64,000 nt of DNA, taken from assembly GCA_039990395.1 (NCBI GenBank), contig JBDXFZ010000146.1, forward strand, positions 310,001 to 374,000, written 5' to 3'. Below, in pieces: positions 26,914 through 35,858 of this stretch. Under the pieces are notes generated by a model. It was not told where the DNA came from, searched no databases, and saw only the letters and a list, made by a program, of their open reading frames with translations. The translations under genes and the position numbers were made by a program. The DNA is from CALINF01 sp039990395. GTDB taxonomy: Bacteria > Pseudomonadota > Gammaproteobacteria > Pseudomonadales > Halieaceae. Position 1 is the stretch's first letter. Every line of letters begins with the position of its first letter.

Positions 26914-28012
26914 ATGCTCGAGATTAATCCGCTTGTTCAGTTGCTAAAAGATATAGAGGCGCGTACTGACGTGCTCAGGGGGTATCTTTGACTTTGCTAA
27001 TCGCAAGGAACGTTTAGCGGAGGTAGAGCTTGAACTCGCCGAGCCAAGTGTCTGGGAAGATCAGGCGCGAGCACAGGAATTGGGGCGGGAGCGCGCCGCT
27101 CTCGAAACCATCGTACACACCATTGAAAAGCTTGAGGCTGGTGTCTCCGATAGCAGCGATCTGCTGGAAATGGCAGCTGCTGAAGACGACCAGGCGACGG
27201 TCGACGAACTGACCGGCGAGATTGACGCCCTGGTGCGTAGCCTGGAGCAGTTGGAGTTTCGCCGGATGTTTGATGGTGAGATGGATGCGAACAATGCGTT
27301 TCTGGATATTCAGGCTGGCTCGGGCGGTACAGAGGCTCAGGACTGGGCTGAGATGATGCTGAGGATGTATTTGCGCTGGGGAGAAGCAAAAGGCTTCAAG
27401 ACAGACCTGATCGAAGTGTCAGGTGGAGATGTGGCAGGTATCAAAAGTGCCACGATACAGTTTCAGGGCGAGTATGCTTTTGGTTGGCTGCGCACCGAAA
27501 CCGGTGTGCATCGATTGGTACGCAAATCCCCCTTCGATTCCGGTAGCAGGCGTCACACGTCTTTTGCCTCTGTGTTTGTTGCGCCTGAGATAGACGATGA
27601 TATTGAGATCGACATTAATCCAGCGGACCTTCGAGTCGATACCTATCGTGCAAGTGGTGCGGGCGGACAGCACGTAAACAAGACTGATTCGGCAGTGCGG
27701 CTAACTCATAATCCGTCAGGTATTGTGGTGCAATGTCAGACTGAGCGATCGCAGCACCAAAATCGGGACAATGCGATGAAGCTCCTGCGTGCAAAGTTGT
27801 ACGAGATGGAAATACTCAAACGTAATACCGAGAAGCAGGCCATGGAAGACAGCAAGGCGGATATCGGCTGGGGCAGTCAGATTCGATCCTATGTGCTGGA
27901 TGCGTCGCGTATCAAGGATCTACGTACCGGTGTAGAAACCAGTAACACGCAGGCTGTGCTCGATGGGGACATCGATCAGTTTATTGAAGCGTCGCTCAAA
28001 AGCGGCCTCTAA
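26914..28012 (+). CDS. prfB: Peptide chain release factor 2 with programmed +1 frameshift
   Basis: RF2 recognises UGA and UAA and releases the peptide. The gene is split into two frames: 26914-26988 encodes 25 codons ending in CTT, then an in-frame TGA (26989-26991), and reading resumes one base later at 26990. Together they give 365 residues. The second part shows the UGA-reading 'KSPFDS' motif and the catalytic 'GAGGQHVNKTDSAVRLTH'. The frameshift site at 26977-26992 is described separately. It is upstream of lysS, as in E. coli and Pseudomonas. Confidence 0.97.
26977..26992 (+). promoter_or_regulatory. RF2 programmed +1 frameshift site
   Basis: AGGGGG (an internal Shine-Dalgarno) stands 3 bases before CTT-TGA-C, the classical slippery CUU with a weak UGAC stop. 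The TGA is codon 26, the same as in E. coli. Low RF2 favours slippage to the GAC frame and so restores RF2 synthesis. Confidence 0.96.
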
Positions 28013-28025
28013 CAGGGACACGAAG

Positions 28026-29522
28026 ATGGGTGATAAGGAAACAGCAGCGCCTGATAGTCAGGATGAGAACAAGCTGATTGCAGAGCGCCGCGGCAAGCTT
28101 AGCGCGCTACGCGAGAAGCGTAATGCTTTCCCCAATGACTTCAGGCGAACCGCGATGGCCGGTGACCTGCAGGAAAAGTACGGGGAGTCAGACAAGGAAT
28201 CATTGGAAGCAGCCAGTGAGAATTTTGCAGTGGCTGGTCGACTGATCCGTAATCGTGGCTCATTCTTGCTGATTCAGGACGATGCCGGTGAAATCCAACT
28301 CTATATCAATCGCAAAGCGCTGAACGAAGAAACGCTAGAGGACATTAAGTCGTGGGATCTCGGCGATATCGTCGGGGCGAGCGGGCCATTGCATAAGTCG
28401 GGCAAGGGTGACTTGTATATCAATATTGAGAGTGCGCGTCTGTTAACGAAGTCGCTACGTCCACTCCCAGACAAGTACCATGGACTGGCTGATCAGGAGA
28501 TGCGCTACCGGCAGCGCTACGTCGACCTGATTGTTAATCCCGATTCGCGAGAGGTGTTTCGTACCCGCTCACGCATAATCGGTTTTATTCGCGATTACAT
28601 GAGTGAGCGAGGCTTCATGGAAGTAGAGACCCCCATGATGCACGTGATTCCTGGGGGCGCTGCTGCCAAGCCTTTTGTGACGCATCATAATTCTCTCGAT
28701 ATGGAAATGTATCTGCGGATTGCGCCCGAGCTCTATCTTAAGCGCTTGACGGTGGGCGGTTTTGAACGCGTGTTCGAAATCAATCGCTCCTTTCGCAATG
28801 AAGGATTGTCTACCCGTCACAATCCCGAATTTACGATGCTGGAGTACTACTGGGCCTATGCAGACCACGAAGACGCTATGGATCTTACTGAGGATATGAT
28901 GCGCAAGCTCACAGGCTCGGTACTTGGCTCTACGGTAGTGGAATATCAGGGACAGCAGTACGACTTTTCCAAGCCCTTTGAACGGCTCACAGTGCTGGAT
29001 GCGATTCTAAAGCACAATCCGGAGGTATCACGCGCTCAATTGGATGATGATGCTCAGGCCCGAGCGCTGGCAACCGAGTTGGGCATTGCACTCAAAGACA
29101 GTTGGGGGCTTGGCAAAGTGCAGTTGGAAATCTTCGAGAAGACGGCAGAGCACCTGCTGGATCAGCCAACGTTCATTACGGCCTATCCCACAGAGGTGTC
29201 GCCACTGGCCCGTCGCAACGATGAAGACCCGTTTATTACCGATCGCTTCGAGTTTTTCGTTGGTGGCCGGGAACTGGCCAATGGTTTCTCGGAACTCAAT
29301 GATGCAGAGGATCAGGCCGAACGGTTCCATGCACAGGTGACGGAGAAAGATGCGGGAGATGAAGAGGCCATGCATTTTGATCACGATTACGTGCGTGCGC
29401 TTGAGTACGGTATGCCACCGACGGCTGGGGAAGGCATCGGTATCGACCGCTTGGTAATGCTGCTGACCGACTCTCCATCCATTCGCGATGTGCTGCTGTT
29501 CCCACATATGCGATCACAATAG
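28026..29522 (+). CDS. lysS: Lysyl-tRNA synthetase, class II
   Basis: LysS charges tRNA-Lys. The 498-residue enzyme has an N-terminal OB-fold anticodon domain (about residues 60-165, 'VAGRLIRNRG', 'IQLYINR') and a class II core with motif 1 ('ETPMMHVIPGGAAAKPF'), motif 2 ('FRNEGLSTRHNPEFTMLEYY') and motif 3 ('GEGIGIDRLVML'). The ATG at 28026 matches the usual N-terminus; the open frame further upstream is the prfB overlap. It lies 13 bases after prfB. Confidence 0.97.
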   Translation: MGDKETAAPDSQDENKLIAERRGKLSALREKRNAFPNDFRRTAMAGDLQEKYGESDKESLEAASENFAVAGRLIRNRGSFLLIQDDAGEIQLYINRKALNEETLEDIKSWDLGDIVGASGPLHKSGKGDLYINIESARLLTKSLRPLPDKYHGLADQEMRYRQRYVDLIVNPDSREVFRTRSRIIGFIRDYMSERGFMEVETPMMHVIPGGAAAKPFVTHHNSLDMEMYLRIAPELYLKRLTVGGFERVFEINRSFRNEGLSTRHNPEFTMLEYYWAYADHEDAMDLTEDMMRKLTGSVLGSTVVEYQGQQYDFSKPFERLTVLDAILKHNPEVSRAQLDDDAQARALATELGIALKDSWGLGKVQLEIFEKTAEHLLDQPTFITAYPTEVSPLARRNDEDPFITDRFEFFVGGRELANGFSELNDAEDQAERFHAQVTEKDAGDEEAMHFDHDYVRALEYGMPPTAGEGIGIDRLVMLLTDSPSIRDVLLFPHMRSQ

Positions 29523-29555
29523 CGCTATTCTATTGCTGCCGCTGCAACAATCTGG

Positions 29556-29564
29556 TGCTACACT
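29556..29564 (+). promoter_or_regulatory. Extended -10 promoter of the QseG-like gene
   Basis: TGCTACACT has the TGn-TACACT form and lies 30 bases before the GTG. The same nine bases occur before trmJ. No good -35 is seen at 17 bases. Confidence 0.45.
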
Positions 29565-29593
29565 CTCCGCCATTACTTCGATGGGAGTCTGAA

Positions 29594-30169
29594 GTGTTTC
29601 AGCAGTTCGGCAGATGGGTAGCGATAACTACCGTAGCAGTGATGCTTACGGCTTGCGTTGCCGTGCCGCAAGACAGCCCTGCGTCAACGGTTGCTGCTGA
29701 CCCCAACGACGTTCCCGAAATCACGTTGAACTTGCCGGAAAGTACCGATTGTAACTGTGAGCAAATGCCGGAGCAGGATTACACCTTTCTCGAGAAAGGC
29801 TTTGAATCCGTTTCTACCAGTGACTACATAGAAGCCGTTCAGTACTTTCAGCGTTATCAACGCCTTGAAAAATCTGACAGCGCGCAGTGGGAATCTGCAG
29901 TAGCAATCGCGTATGTGAGTTACCTACCCAACAGTCCCTTCTATGATCCTGAGGCGGCTCGCAAGAGCTTTTCACAGCTGCGTCAGCAGAGAGCCGATTT
30001 TCCCCTGGCGCACCATCAGGTACTGGTGATGAGTGAGTCGATGGAGGCCTTTATGGCGCTTGAAGACCGCGTAGACGATTTGGAAGCCGCCAATGCGGTT
30101 CAGAAAGAGGAACTCGCGAAGCGCGAGGAAGCGCTCAAGCGGCTGCGTGAGCTAACTCTGGGTCAGTAG
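29594..30169 (+). CDS. QseG/YfhG-like lipoprotein
   Basis: From the GTG at 29594 (GGGAG 6 bases upstream) the product has 191 residues with a lipobox 'MLTAC' (lipidated Cys21), so it should be exported and lipid-anchored. The middle (residues 60-150) is helical and contains 'AVAIAYVSYLPNSPFYDPEAAR', resembling YfhG/QseG proteins. The C-terminal 35 residues form a charged coiled coil. In enterobacteria QseG is encoded with the QseE/QseF sensor pair; here the neighbouring kinase is on the opposite strand, and the genes overlap tail to tail by 35 bases. The family assignment is moderate. Confidence 0.75.
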   Translation: MFQQFGRWVAITTVAVMLTACVAVPQDSPASTVAADPNDVPEITLNLPESTDCNCEQMPEQDYTFLEKGFESVSTSDYIEAVQYFQRYQRLEKSDSAQWESAVAIAYVSYLPNSPFYDPEAARKSFSQLRQQRADFPLAHHQVLVMSESMEAFMALEDRVDDLEAANAVQKEELAKREEALKRLRELTLGQ

Positions 30170-31664
30170 GCAGCACAATTGTAAAGGTCGACCCTTTCCC
30201 AGGCTCGCTTTCAACTTCGATGAGACCACCCATTAACGCGCTGTACTCTCGGCAAATTGCCAGCCCCAATCCTGTACCACCATAGTTGGCGCTGGTGGAG
30301 CTATCGGCCTGCACAAAGGCGTCAAATACGCGCTGCTGTTGCTCCGGGTCCATGCCAATCCCAGTATCCTGCACAGAGAATTGACACCATCCTTCGCGAT
30401 CTTTAACGGGTTCGGCAGTTACGCTGATGTAGCCGTTCTCGGTAAATTTAACCGCATTGCTTAGTAAGTTGATAAAAATCTGGCGAAATTTCGCCTGATC
30501 GTTGTACATCGTTGGAAGAGACGTTAGATCGGGTAGTTGCAAGACGTTGTTGCGTTCCCGAAGCAGTGGCGTAATCGATTCACAGACCTGGGTGAGAAGC
30601 TCGCCCGGATCAAACGTTTCACAATGCAGCGACATCTTGCCTGTTTCGATCTTGGACAGATCGAGAATGTCATTGATCAGCGATAGCAGTTGGCGCCCGG
30701 ACGTGATGATCTTGTCGAGGTCAGTTTGAAACTGCGGACGATCGATGGTGCTATCGTCATCGAGTTCATCGTGCAGCATTTCGCTGTAACCAATAATGGC
30801 GTTAAGCGGTGTGCGCAACTCATGGCTTACGTTCGCCAGGAAGATGCTTTTTGCTGCATTGGCTTCGTCGGCATCGTCCTTGGCGCTACTCACATCGTAT
30901 ATCGCATTGCGCAGTTTGTCTGACATCGTGTTGAAGGCATCGGCCAGGTCACCCAGTTCGCCGTCATCGTCAATGTTGTCGATGCGATAGTTGAGGTCGC
31001 CACTGCCGAAACGTTCGGTTCCTGTCTTAAGACGCTTCAAAGACGTGTTGGTATAGCGCACCAAGAAGAATCCCAGTATCGCTGTAAGAAATATAGAGGT
31101 AATGAAGCCGATGACCGTGATGCGATCGGTAAGCGCGATTGTTCTGTCGATGATGCTCGCCCGCTGTATCGCGATGAACGCCTGACGCTGCTCCAGCTCC
31201 TTCAGCCTCTGGCTGGCCTCGAGGTAAGGCAGTGGGTCTTCCATATCGGCATTGAAGTCAGGGTCATTGTAGTTCTCGTAGAAGGTGTACCAGTCGTCCA
31301 GAAGTTTGGTGCTGCTTTCGGACAATCGGTCGTAATGTAGTTGAGTGACGTCATGACTTAGGCCACCCAGTTGGCCAACCTTGCTGCGGATAGTATTGAT
31401 TTGTGCCCCCGCCTGACTCAGCTCGTCTGGCTCCAACTGATCCTCGGTGGTCGCTCTCAGTGTTGCCAGCACCTGTGTTTGTTGTCGTTGGTCATTCAGC
31501 AACTGTTCTACTTCCGCTGATAATTGTGCAGCGGTAACAGAGTTGCGATAGGCCACCATGCTTTCGTTTCGCGCGTAGCTGCCCCAGAAGTGGGTGCCAA
31601 CATTGATGGCGAACAGAATAAGGATGGTGAACAGCGAAAGTGTGAGTCTGCGTCTGAGGCTCAT
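30135..31664 (-). CDS. Membrane sensor histidine kinase
   Basis: This 509-residue kinase has a first membrane segment at residues 8-28, a periplasmic helical sensor region of about 140 residues (four-helix-bundle style, no recognisable ligand domain), a second membrane segment near 183-203, a HAMP domain (about 204-258), a HisKA domain with phospho-acceptor His281 in 'NVSHELRTPLNAI', and an HATPase domain with N box 'NLLSNAVKF', 'DTGIGM' and 'GGTGLGLAI'. It has no receiver. It is the last gene of cyclase-regulator-kinase, overlapping the response-regulator stop by 4 bases. Confidence 0.95.
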   Translation of the reverse strand: MSLRRRLTLSLFTILILFAINVGTHFWGSYARNESMVAYRNSVTAAQLSAEVEQLLNDQRQQTQVLATLRATTEDQLEPDELSQAGAQINTIRSKVGQLGGLSHDVTQLHYDRLSESSTKLLDDWYTFYENYNDPDFNADMEDPLPYLEASQRLKELEQRQAFIAIQRASIIDRTIALTDRITVIGFITSIFLTAILGFFLVRYTNTSLKRLKTGTERFGSGDLNYRIDNIDDDGELGDLADAFNTMSDKLRNAIYDVSSAKDDADEANAAKSIFLANVSHELRTPLNAIIGYSEMLHDELDDDSTIDRPQFQTDLDKIITSGRQLLSLINDILDLSKIETGKMSLHCETFDPGELLTQVCESITPLLRERNNVLQLPDLTSLPTMYNDQAKFRQIFINLLSNAVKFTENGYISVTAEPVKDREGWCQFSVQDTGIGMDPEQQQRVFDAFVQADSSTSANYGGTGLGLAICREYSALMGGLIEVESEPGKGSTFTIVLPTDPELAHAAA

Positions 31665-32035
31665 GAACGGGTCAGTTTTCCAATTTTGATCAGCAGGCCA
31701 GGAAAGTCGATTGGCTTGGTGGCGTAGTCATCACAACCCGCGGCCAGCGCATTGAGCCGATCTGCCTCCATAGCGTGAGCTGTGAGTGCGATGATAGGAA
31801 TGTGTTTGATGCGCTCGTCTTGGCGGGCCTGCTTGCACGCCGTCCAGCCGTCCATAATCGGCAGATTCATGTCCATCAGAACAACCGGGGGCTTGTTTTC
31901 GAGCATCAACTCCAACGCTTGCTGACCATTCTCCGCAGGGATGACTTCGAGGCCGGCACGTTTGAGTCTCCGGATGAGCATGTCACGGTTGAGCTCGTTG
32001 TCTTCGACGAGTAACAGTGGCTTATTCAGCTTCAT
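31661..32035 (-). CDS. Single-domain CheY-like response regulator
   Basis: This 124-residue receiver has no output domain. It has the acidic pair in 'LLVEDNELN', phospho-acceptor Asp55 in 'VVLMDMNLPIMDG', the Thr of 'IALTAHA' and the Lys of 'YATKPID'. It overlaps both neighbours by 4 bases (ATGA), so it is translated with the cyclase and the kinase. It probably carries phosphate between the kinase and another component, but its partner cannot be read directly. Confidence 0.95.
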   Translation of the reverse strand: MKLNKPLLLVEDNELNRDMLIRRLKRAGLEVIPAENGQQALELMLENKPPVVLMDMNLPIMDGWTACKQARQDERIKHIPIIALTAHAMEADRLNALAAGCDDYATKPIDFPGLLIKIGKLTRS

Positions 32036-33483
32036 CGCTTAACCCCCAGTATCTGGTGAACGATGACCTTCTTCTTGATCCCCTTAACCTGCAGTTGGCG
32101 GGAGTCACCGACCGAATAGTCTGACTGCAGTTTGTCCAGCGTGCTTTGAGAGATCAGGATTTCTCCGCCCAAGCTCAGATCTTCTATGCGCGACGTGAGG
32201 TTCACCTCATGGCCGACAAAGCCATATTTGCTACGCCTTTCTGAGCCGATATTCCCAGCGATCACCTTGCCGGTGTTCAAACCGATGCCGGTTTGTACTA
32301 CTGGCAGCCCCTCGGCTTCGTTGTCACGATTGATGGCCGCCATGGCTTCTTGCATCGCCAGGGCGCATTTGACCGCACGATCCACATCATCGTCGCGTGT
32401 CTGAGGCGCGCCAAACACCGAGAGGATGGCATCGCCGATAAATTCATCGATGGTTCCATTGTGTTCCATGATGATATCTGTCATCACCCCCAGATAGCGA
32501 TTCAACATCTTGACTACCTGCGCCGGAGCCAGCTTTTCGCTGAGCGTGGAAAAACCCCGAATATCCGACATCATTATGGTGACTTCCCGTAAATCACCAC
32601 CTAGCTCGAGCCCCTCTGGACGTTCCAGGATGTCAGTGACGATTTCGTCGGAGAGGTATCGGCCAAAGGTTGCGCGAATGAACTTTTCATTGCGCTCCAA
32701 TTGTTGACGAAATTGCTGTTCGCGGTCATGCCAGCGTTTGCGCTCGATGCCCGCTTTGATTCGCGCTTGTAGCAAAACAGGATTAAACGGTTTGAATAGG
32801 TAGTCGTCTGCGCCAGCTTCGATGCAGTCAATAATGCCGTCCATATCCTGTCGGCCAGAAATAACGATTACAGGTGTAGCGCGCCATTCGGGGTGTTCTT
32901 TGATCTTGCGCAGCACTTCTCGCCCATCCATTCCCGGCATCATTAGATCCAGCAGGACTACATCAACATCCGAGTTGTCCAGTGTCACCAACGCTTCTTC
33001 GCCACTGGCAGCGGTGACTACAAAATGGCCGCTACGAGAGAGGTAGCGGGCAACCAGTTCCCGGTTCTCCTGTAAGTCATCTACTGCCAGAATAAAGCCA
33101 GGCTCTGAGGCAATGACCTTGACCTCCGCACTGCTTTGGACCTCGGTTTCGTCTGCGTGAACTGTATGCACTGTGCTGAGCAGCCTCGCCAGCACATCGT
33201 TCAGTTCGGGGTGGGATTCACCAATGTCCTCGCGCAGCATCTCCGCATAGCCTCGAATTGCAGAAAGCACGTTCATCAGGTCGTGATTGGTATCTTCGTT
33301 TTCAGGCTGGGCTATCAGCGCCTGCAAGCGCTGTGCCCCTTCGAAAAGGTGCGAAAAATCATCACGCTCGTTTTCGTTAAGAGAGGCTTTCTGGGTGTCA
33401 AACTGCTCCTGCAGTTCGACAACGGCGCGAATGACGATATCGGTCCAGGAGGCGGGCGTTGGTGTGTCGATTGTAGAGCTCAT
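32032..33483 (-). CDS. Receiver-class III nucleotidyl cyclase with DHp-like N-terminus
   Basis: This 483-residue cytoplasmic protein has three parts. Residues 60-105 resemble a histidine-kinase DHp helix pair ('NHDLMNVLSAIRGYAEML', His67) without any ATPase domain. Residues 128-250 are a receiver with Asp179 ('VVLLDLMMPGMDG') and 'LFKPF'. Residues 290-470 are a class III cyclase with metal Asp307 ('MMSDIRGFS') and Asp351 ('FIGDAILSVFGAP'), and transition-state Asn/Arg in 'VNLTSRIE'. The substrate-specifying lysine position before FIGD is Glu (DEFIGD), which is guanylate-cyclase-like, and the second selectivity site is Gly ('KYGFVG'). Whether it makes cAMP or cGMP is therefore open. It is the first gene of the three-gene operon. 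Confidence 0.93.
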   Translation of the reverse strand: MSSTIDTPTPASWTDIVIRAVVELQEQFDTQKASLNENERDDFSHLFEGAQRLQALIAQPENEDTNHDLMNVLSAIRGYAEMLREDIGESHPELNDVLARLLSTVHTVHADETEVQSSAEVKVIASEPGFILAVDDLQENRELVARYLSRSGHFVVTAASGEEALVTLDNSDVDVVLLDLMMPGMDGREVLRKIKEHPEWRATPVIVISGRQDMDGIIDCIEAGADDYLFKPFNPVLLQARIKAGIERKRWHDREQQFRQQLERNEKFIRATFGRYLSDEIVTDILERPEGLELGGDLREVTIMMSDIRGFSTLSEKLAPAQVVKMLNRYLGVMTDIIMEHNGTIDEFIGDAILSVFGAPQTRDDDVDRAVKCALAMQEAMAAINRDNEAEGLPVVQTGIGLNTGKVIAGNIGSERRSKYGFVGHEVNLTSRIEDLSLGGEILISQSTLDKLQSDYSVGDSRQLQVKGIKKKVIVHQILGVKR

Positions 33484-33676
33484 TCAGGGCGTGGATTCCA
33501 AGCCGGCAATAAGTAGTGGTAGGAGTATAGCGAGCGAATTGAGCGTGTGGAAACGCCTTGTTCAATCTCCATGATGAGTAGATGCCGTCAATTTCGCGCC
33601 AGCACGTGCGCAATCCGATAAGTTTGGGTTAGTATAAGAACCTGGAGTTCAGGCGAATGATGGAGTAGGAACAGAC

Positions 33677-34324
33677 ATGTTGCAGCAGGTAGAAATCTTT
33701 GAGGGTCTTACCTCGGAAGAACTCGATGCACTGGCGGCGAGCAGTACCAGTCGCTCATTCCCCAAAAATACCGTAGTCATTCACGAGAATGATCCAGCGG
33801 ACTCGCTGTTTGTTATCGAAAGTGGCAAGGTCAAGGTTTACTGCAGCGACAAGAACGGCAAAGAATTCATCATGAATACCCAAGGTGAGGGTGATTATTT
33901 TGGTGAGTTGGCATTATTGGACGATTCCACACGCTCGGCCTCGGTGCGTACGGTTGAGAAGTCGAGCTTCTGTATTATTTACAAGGATGACTTCAATCGG
34001 GTGCTCGACGAGCATCCCAATATTGGTCGTCAGCTGATCCGCAACCTGGCACAGCGGGTACGTAAGCTAACCGCGGACGTGAAAAGTCTTGCACTGCAGG
34101 ATGTCTATGGCCGTGTGGCAAATGTGTTGATGGATCTGTCTGAAGAACGTGGTGATGGCACGCTTTATATCCCTGAGAAGCTTACTCAGCAGGACATCGC
34201 AGATCGAGTGGGTGCATCCCGCGAAATGGTTGCACGAATCCTCAAGGATCTGACCATAGGTGAATACATTCGCTTTGAAGGCCGTCATATTATTATCAAT
34301 ACCCGCCTACCGGCGAAGTACTGA
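33677..34324 (+). CDS. Crp/Fnr-family cyclic-nucleotide regulator
   Basis: This 215-residue regulator has an N-terminal cNMP-binding barrel (residues 1-115) whose phosphate cassette 'FGELALLDDSTRSASVRT' keeps Glu77, Arg86 and Ser87, the cAMP-contact residues of Crp. The C-helix has 'KLTADVKSL', where Thr matches Crp Thr127 but Ser128 is replaced by Ala. The winged helix 'LTQQDIADRVGASREMVARILKDL' is Crp-like. There is no Fnr-type cysteine cluster. It is divergent from the cyclase operon with 193 bases between starts, which suggests that it reads the cyclase product or controls its operon; this is inference. A TATAAG element at 33633-33638 is a possible -10. Confidence 0.92.
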   Translation: MLQQVEIFEGLTSEELDALAASSTSRSFPKNTVVIHENDPADSLFVIESGKVKVYCSDKNGKEFIMNTQGEGDYFGELALLDDSTRSASVRTVEKSSFCIIYKDDFNRVLDEHPNIGRQLIRNLAQRVRKLTADVKSLALQDVYGRVANVLMDLSEERGDGTLYIPEKLTQQDIADRVGASREMVARILKDLTIGEYIRFEGRHIIINTRLPAKY

Positions 34325-34337
34325 GCCTGCGATAGAT

Positions 34338-35771
34338 CTACTGATTAACGTCTGGTTCGCTATCCTGCGAATCAGGCGAATTTGCGTGTATTGCTGTTAC
34401 TTCCAGATCCAGACTACCGTTGGCAAGTCGAGCCCTGACGGAGTTTCCAGTTGTTTGACTCTGCGCGTCGGTCACAATATGTCCTTGTGAGTCTGTAACA
34501 ATTGCGTACCCGCGCTTGAGCGTGGCGGTCGGGCTAAGTGACTCCAGCACCTGCGCCAGGTGCGAAACCTGCTGGCTGGCATCGGATAAGCGCTTTTTCA
34601 TAGCACTATTCATACGTTGAGAAAGTCGTTCTAACTCAGATTGATGCTGCATAACCTGAGGCAGCGGCGAGCGCGCGTGTAGTCTGGATTCCAGCAGTGC
34701 TAATTGAGCATGTTTTTGCTGCAGGCTATTGCGCTGTGCCAATAGCAGGCGTTGTTCCAGCTCATCCAGGCGCTGTGCCTGTTCTCGCAGCTGCGCGCCT
34801 GGGTGTTTTAGCCGCTTGCGCAGATGGTCCAGTTCGCGTGCGGCATCGGCCAGCTTGCGTTTTATCTGACGATGCAGGGCGGCCTCTAGCACCCGTAGCC
34901 GCTCCTGCCACTCACGCTGGTCTGGGCTAAGTAGCTCTGCAGCGGCGGAGGGCGTGGGTGCACGGTGGTCAGCGGCCATGTCAGCGATACTGAAATCAAT
35001 CTCATGACCTACAGCGCTCACGATCGGCAGGCTGCTGGCCACGATTGCCCGTGCGACAGGCTCTTCGTTAAATGCCCAGAGATCCTCCAATGAGCCACCG
35101 CCACGGCCCACAATTAGAGCATCCAGGTGGATTTTGCCGGCGTCTTGCAGATGATTCGCCTGCTCGATGGCAGCGCAGATCTCTGCAGCAGCGCTGTCCC
35201 CCTGGACGGCAACGGGCAGAATGTAGACTTCAATAGACGGGCAGCGCCTCTTTAACACCGTCAGTATGTCGTGGATAGCCGCTCCGGTTGGCGAGGTGAT
35301 GACGCCAAGCCGGGACACTTGCTCGGGCAAGGGCTGTTTCAGCTTCTGGTCAAAAAGCCCCTCTGCGGCCAACCGGGTCTTGAGCTTCTCAAAGGCGGCC
35401 TGCAGTGCGCCAGCCCCTGCATGCTCCAGGTGCTCAACGATAAGCTGAAACTCGCCTCGGCCCTCATAGAGCGATACTCGCGCTCGCAGGCGAATAGCAT
35501 CGCCGTTTGCGGGTGTGAACTTTATCCGCTGGTTGCGGTTGCGAAACATCGCGCAGCGAACCTGGGCGTTGCCGTCTTTTAATGAAAAGTACCAGTGGCC
35601 CGAAGATGGGGAGGCGAAATTAGATACCTCACCTTCCACCCAGACAAAGTCAAAATGGGTTTCGAGCAGGTTTTTCGCCTGCCGATTGAGTTGGCTGACA
35701 GTGAGTGCCGGTGGTGGAGGGCTGTCGCTGAAGGGGTTGGTCACGGTTGTTTCTGAGGGTTCGCAGTACAT
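34338..35771 (-). CDS. xseA: Exodeoxyribonuclease VII large subunit
   Basis: XseA with XseB degrades single-stranded DNA to oligonucleotides. The 477-residue protein has an N-terminal OB-fold ('VWVEGEVSNFASPSSGHWYF'), the catalytic core ('GVITSPTGAAIHDIL', 'DALIVGRGGGSLEDLWAFN', 'VSAVGHEIDFSIAD', 'RAPTPSAAAEL') and a long coiled coil from about residue 275 to 400. The start is the ATG at 35771; a GTG at 35741 is possible. It is divergent from guaB, the usual arrangement. Confidence 0.96.
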   Translation of the reverse strand: MYCEPSETTVTNPFSDSPPPPALTVSQLNRQAKNLLETHFDFVWVEGEVSNFASPSSGHWYFSLKDGNAQVRCAMFRNRNQRIKFTPANGDAIRLRARVSLYEGRGEFQLIVEHLEHAGAGALQAAFEKLKTRLAAEGLFDQKLKQPLPEQVSRLGVITSPTGAAIHDILTVLKRRCPSIEVYILPVAVQGDSAAAEICAAIEQANHLQDAGKIHLDALIVGRGGGSLEDLWAFNEEPVARAIVASSLPIVSAVGHEIDFSIADMAADHRAPTPSAAAELLSPDQREWQERLRVLEAALHRQIKRKLADAARELDHLRKRLKHPGAQLREQAQRLDELEQRLLLAQRNSLQQKHAQLALLESRLHARSPLPQVMQHQSELERLSQRMNSAMKKRLSDASQQVSHLAQVLESLSPTATLKRGYAIVTDSQGHIVTDAQSQTTGNSVRARLANGSLDLEVTAIHANSPDSQDSEPDVNQ

Positions 35772-35789
35772 TAAGAGTGCGAACTCATG

Positions 35790-35819
35790 TTTACCTTGTA
35801 TGGCACAAGGATTTATAAT
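35790..35819 (+). promoter_or_regulatory. Promoter of guaB
   Basis: TTTACC and a consensus TATAAT are 18 bases apart. The TATAAT is 39 bases before the guaB ATG. Confidence 0.7.
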
Positions 35820-35858
35820 TACACGTTTAACTTTGACCTGCTAGCAGGAGAGGCCGTA

